A DNA stretch of 14,085 nucleotides from JBFWQM01 sp050249455. GTDB lineage: Bacteria; Pseudomonadota; Alphaproteobacteria; MPNO01; VGEU01. Within the stretch, counting starts at the first letter, position 1. Each line of letters starts with the position of its first letter. The translations under genes and the position numbers were made by a program. The stretch is taken from positions 1 to 14,085 of the forward strand of contig JBFWQM010000147.1 in assembly GCA_050249455.1 (NCBI GenBank), given 5' to 3'. Under the pieces are notes generated by a model that was given only the letters and a program-made list of their open reading frames with translations, searched no databases and was not told the DNA's origin. Of this stretch, positions 11,634-14,085 are shown piece by piece.

Positions 11634-14085
11634 ATGGATTCGGTGGAGCAGATAGACGGCCTCGACGACGCCTGTTCCCGCGGCAACTTGTGGGACGTCT
11701 ACACCACCGTCGCAGCGCGTCACGGCGACGTGGAGGCCATACTCGCGCCCGGCCGCCAAGCACTTCGGTTCGCCGAGCTCCCCGACCGCGTCGCGGCCGC
11801 CAAGTCGGCGCTCGGCCGGATCGGCATCGGCCGCGGCGACCGCGTCGCCATCGCGCTGCCGAACGGGCCGGACGCGGCCGTCTGCTATCTCGCAGTCCTG
11901 GCCGCGGCGACGGCCATCGGCCTCAACCCGGCGCACACCGAAGACGAGTTCCGCGCCTATCTGAGCCTGACGAACGCAAAGGCGGTGATCGTCCCCGCCG
12001 GCCGGCCCGATGCGGTCTGCCGCGCGGCCCGCGACGCAGGCGCGGCGATCATCGAGCTGGTGGCGGACGCGAGCGCCCCCGCGGGCACCTTCGCACTGGT
12101 CGGCGACGCGGGGGAGCCATGCGCCGATCGCGGATGGAACGGACGCGACGATATCGGCCTCATCGTCTTCACGTCTGGCAGCACCGCGCAGCCGAAGATG
12201 GTGCCGTCGCGGCTACGCCACCTGATCAGCCATGCCGCCGACATGCGCCGGCGCTATGCCCTGGGGCCGGAAGACCGCGCGCTCCACGTCATGCCGCTGT
12301 TCCACGGCCAGGGGCTGCGCGCCGCCTTGCTGGGCCCGATCTGCGCCGGCTCGTCCGTCGTCTGCCTGCCGACCTTCGACCTCGACGAGTTCTTCGCCGC
12401 GCTGGCGACGTTCCGCCCGACCTGGTACACGGCCGCCTACACGATCCACCGCGCCGTGCTGGACCACGCCCGCCGGCAGCCGGAGGTCGCCCGCGCGGCG
12501 CGGCTGCGCTTCATCCGCTCGGGGTCGGGCAAGCTCGACCTCGACGTGTTGCACGGCCTGGAGGAAGCGTTCGGCGCGCCGGTCATCGAACGCTACGGCC
12601 AGTCCGAGACCGGCACGCTCACCGCCAACCCGCTGCCGCCGGGCATGCGCAAGCCGGGCACGGTGGGCGTCGCGACCGTCGACGAGATCGCCATCCTGGG
12701 AGACGACGGCGGCTTCCTGCCGCCGGAGGCCGAGGGCGAGATCGTCTCGCGCGGGCCGACCGTGTTCGACGGCTACATCGACGACCCCGCCGGCAACGCC
12801 GGCACGTTCGTCCGCGGCTGGTTCCGCACCGGCGACATCGGCCGCATCGACCGCGACGGCTACCTGACGATCACCGGCCGGCTCAAGGACATCATCAACC
12901 GCGGCGGCGAGAAGATCAGCCCCGGCGAGGTCGAGCACGCGCTCGCGCAGCACCCGGCCGTGTCGGCCGCATGCGCATTCGGCATCCCGCACCCGAGCCT
13001 GGGCGAGGAGGTCGGCGCGGTGGTCGTGCTCAAGCCGGGCATGACCGCGACGGCGCCGGCGGTTGCCGCCGCCGCCGCGACCACCATCGCCGCCTTCAAG
13101 GTGCCGCGCCGCATCGTGGTCCTGGACGACCTGCCGCTGGGCGCTTCCGGCAAGATCGATCGCCCGGCGGCGCGCCGCGCCTATCTCGCCGCGCCGCCGT
13201 CGACCGCAGCCGGCGACGTCGTTGCTCGACGCAGCGCGGATGCGGTCGAAGCGGCGCTGGCACCCTTGTGGGCCTCGGTCCTCAAGCGCGACGCGGTCCC
13301 GCGCGACGAGGATTTCTTCCTGCTAGGCGGCGATTCGCTCGCCGCCGGCCAGCTCCTCACCCAGGTGCATCGCGCGTTCGGCGTGGCGCTGCCGCTGGGG
13401 TCTATCTTCGACGCGACACGCACCCTGGCGCTGATGGCGGCGGCGATCGCCCGCGGCGGCGCCGGGGCCGCGGCCGCCGGCCAGGCGGGCGAGGCGCCGG
13501 AAGCCATCGTGCCTGGCCCCGGCAGCGGCCCGGTTCCCCTTTCGCTGGCGCAGGAGCAGCTCTGGCTGTTCGACCAGATGCAGCCGGGCGCCTCGACCTA
13601 CAACGTCAACCGGGTTGCCCGCATCCGCGGCCCGCTCGACGTCGCCGCGCTGGAGCGCGCCCTGAATGCACTGGTCGCGCGCCACGATTCCCTGCGGACC
13701 ACCTTCGCGGCGGACGGCGGCGTCCCGCACCAGGTCGTCCACCCCACGCTCCGGGTCGCCCTGCCGGCGGCGGAAATCGCCGCGCCGCCCGGCCCGGCCT
13801 GCGAGGCCGAGATCGCACGCATCGTGGGCGAGACGATCAATCGGCCGTTCGACCTCGCGCGCGGCCCGCTGATCCGGGCCGGCGTGTGGCGCATCGGCGC
13901 CGACGACCACCTGCTGATCCTGTCGCTGCACCACATCCTGGTCGACGGCAGCGCGATCGACATCCTGAGCGAGGAGCTGGCGCATCTCTACGACGCCTTC
14001 GTCCACGGCCGAGCCGCGCCGCTGCCGCCGCTGCCCTGCCGGTTCGCCGACTACGTGCTGTGGGAGCGCGCGGCGTGCGAAGGCC
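11634..14085 (+). CDS. NRPS-like protein: AAE3/Pcs60-type adenylation, carrier and condensation domains (3' end missing)
   Basis: The frame is open for 817 codons and runs off the window. A TAA lies in frame at 11622, so the ATG at 11634 is the first possible start; its ribosome site is weak. Adenylation domain, about 17-520: P-loop TSGSTAQPK at 180-188, PLFHGQG at 221-227, YGQSET at 321-326, RTGD at 398-401, GRLKDIINRGGEKISP at 415-430, and catalytic Lys507 in ASGKIDR. Carrier domain, about 535-605: LGGDS at 564-568, with Ser568 as the phosphopantetheine site. Condensation domain from about 634: SLAQEQLW (637-644), RHDSLRTTF (683-691) and active-site HHILVDG (766-772), all intact. FRPTWYTAAYTIHRAVLDH, LRFIRSGSG and INRGGEKISP closely resemble plant AAE3/yeast Pcs60 oxalyl-CoA synthetase. 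It likely activates a carboxylic acid, loads it on the carrier and condenses it with an amine or alcohol. Substrate and product are unknown. Confidence 0.88.
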   Translation, partial: MDSVEQIDGLDDACSRGNLWDVYTTVAARHGDVEAILAPGRQALRFAELPDRVAAAKSALGRIGIGRGDRVAIALPNGPDAAVCYLAVLAAATAIGLNPAHTEDEFRAYLSLTNAKAVIVPAGRPDAVCRAARDAGAAIIELVADASAPAGTFALVGDAGEPCADRGWNGRDDIGLIVFTSGSTAQPKMVPSRLRHLISHAADMRRRYALGPEDRALHVMPLFHGQGLRAALLGPICAGSSVVCLPTFDLDEFFAALATFRPTWYTAAYTIHRAVLDHARRQPEVARAARLRFIRSGSGKLDLDVLHGLEEAFGAPVIERYGQSETGTLTANPLPPGMRKPGTVGVATVDEIAILGDDGGFLPPEAEGEIVSRGPTVFDGYIDDPAGNAGTFVRGWFRTGDIGRIDRDGYLTITGRLKDIINRGGEKISPGEVEHALAQHPAVSAACAFGIPHPSLGEEVGAVVVLKPGMTATAPAVAAAAATTIAAFKVPRRIVVLDDLPLGASGKIDRPAARRAYLAAPPSTAAGDVVARRSADAVEAALAPLWASVLKRDAVPRDEDFFLLGGDSLAAGQLLTQVHRAFGVALPLGSIFDATRTLALMAAAIARGGAGAAAAGQAGEAPEAIVPGPGSGPVPLSLAQEQLWLFDQMQPGASTYNVNRVARIRGPLDVAALERALNALVARHDSLRTTFAADGGVPHQVVHPTLRVALPAAEIAAPPGPACEAEIARIVGETINRPFDLARGPLIRAGVWRIGADDHLLILSLHHILVDGSAIDILSEELAHLYDAFVHGRAAPLPPLPCRFADYVLWERAACEG

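Noticed and set aside
12213..14006. Long minus-strand frames under the synthetase gene
   Set aside because: They are shadows of the plus-strand A-PCP-C frame, which carries every expected motif without a stop for 817 codons.

Overview
The window is uniformly GC-rich, with short gaps between genes, mixed strands, many solute-uptake genes and no mobile element, tRNA, rRNA or CRISPR. This fits a free-living, metabolically versatile proteobacterium. TRAP and NMT1/SsuA-type uptake together with an oxalate operon suggests an alphaproteobacterium, but nothing here fixes the genus. No stretch longer than about 180 bases lacks a gene.

Left part (1-4508). The 3' end of a TAXI-type TRAP solute-binding protein converges, across a 24-base palindrome, on a minus-strand NMT1/SsuA-like ABC substrate-binding protein. 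Divergent from that gene run the ABC permease and ATPase. A hairpin follows, and then a TauD/TfdA-type 2-oxoglutarate dioxygenase. Together these look like an uptake-plus-oxygenase unit of the taurine/alkylsulfonate kind, with the true substrate unknown.

Middle (4590-6824). A small exported proline-rich protein is built of five tandem 18-residue repeats. It is followed by a PPC/DUF296 protein and a TRAP small membrane subunit (DctQ) that has no DctM large subunit beside it. A minus-strand exported cupredoxin-like protein converges on DctQ.

Right part (7005-11457, minus strand). Transcription order is VOC protein, then an FCD-type GntR regulator, then oxalyl-CoA decarboxylase (oxc), then formyl-CoA:oxalate CoA-transferase (frc). 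Frc puts CoA on oxalate using formyl-CoA. Oxc decarboxylates oxalyl-CoA back to formyl-CoA, so CoA cycles between the two. A terminator closes the VOC gene. Just after it, two overlapping perfect palindromes lie immediately upstream of gntR and are the likely operator.

Right edge (11634 to the end, plus strand). Divergent from the oxalate group is a large gene, open for 817 codons and running off the window. It encodes an adenylation domain, a peptidyl carrier domain and a condensation domain. The adenylation domain resembles plant and yeast oxalyl-CoA synthetase (AAE3/Pcs60) more than amino-acid-activating domains. An oxalyl-CoA-synthetase-like enzyme built into an NRPS-type module, beside oxc and frc, is the most unusual thing in the window.
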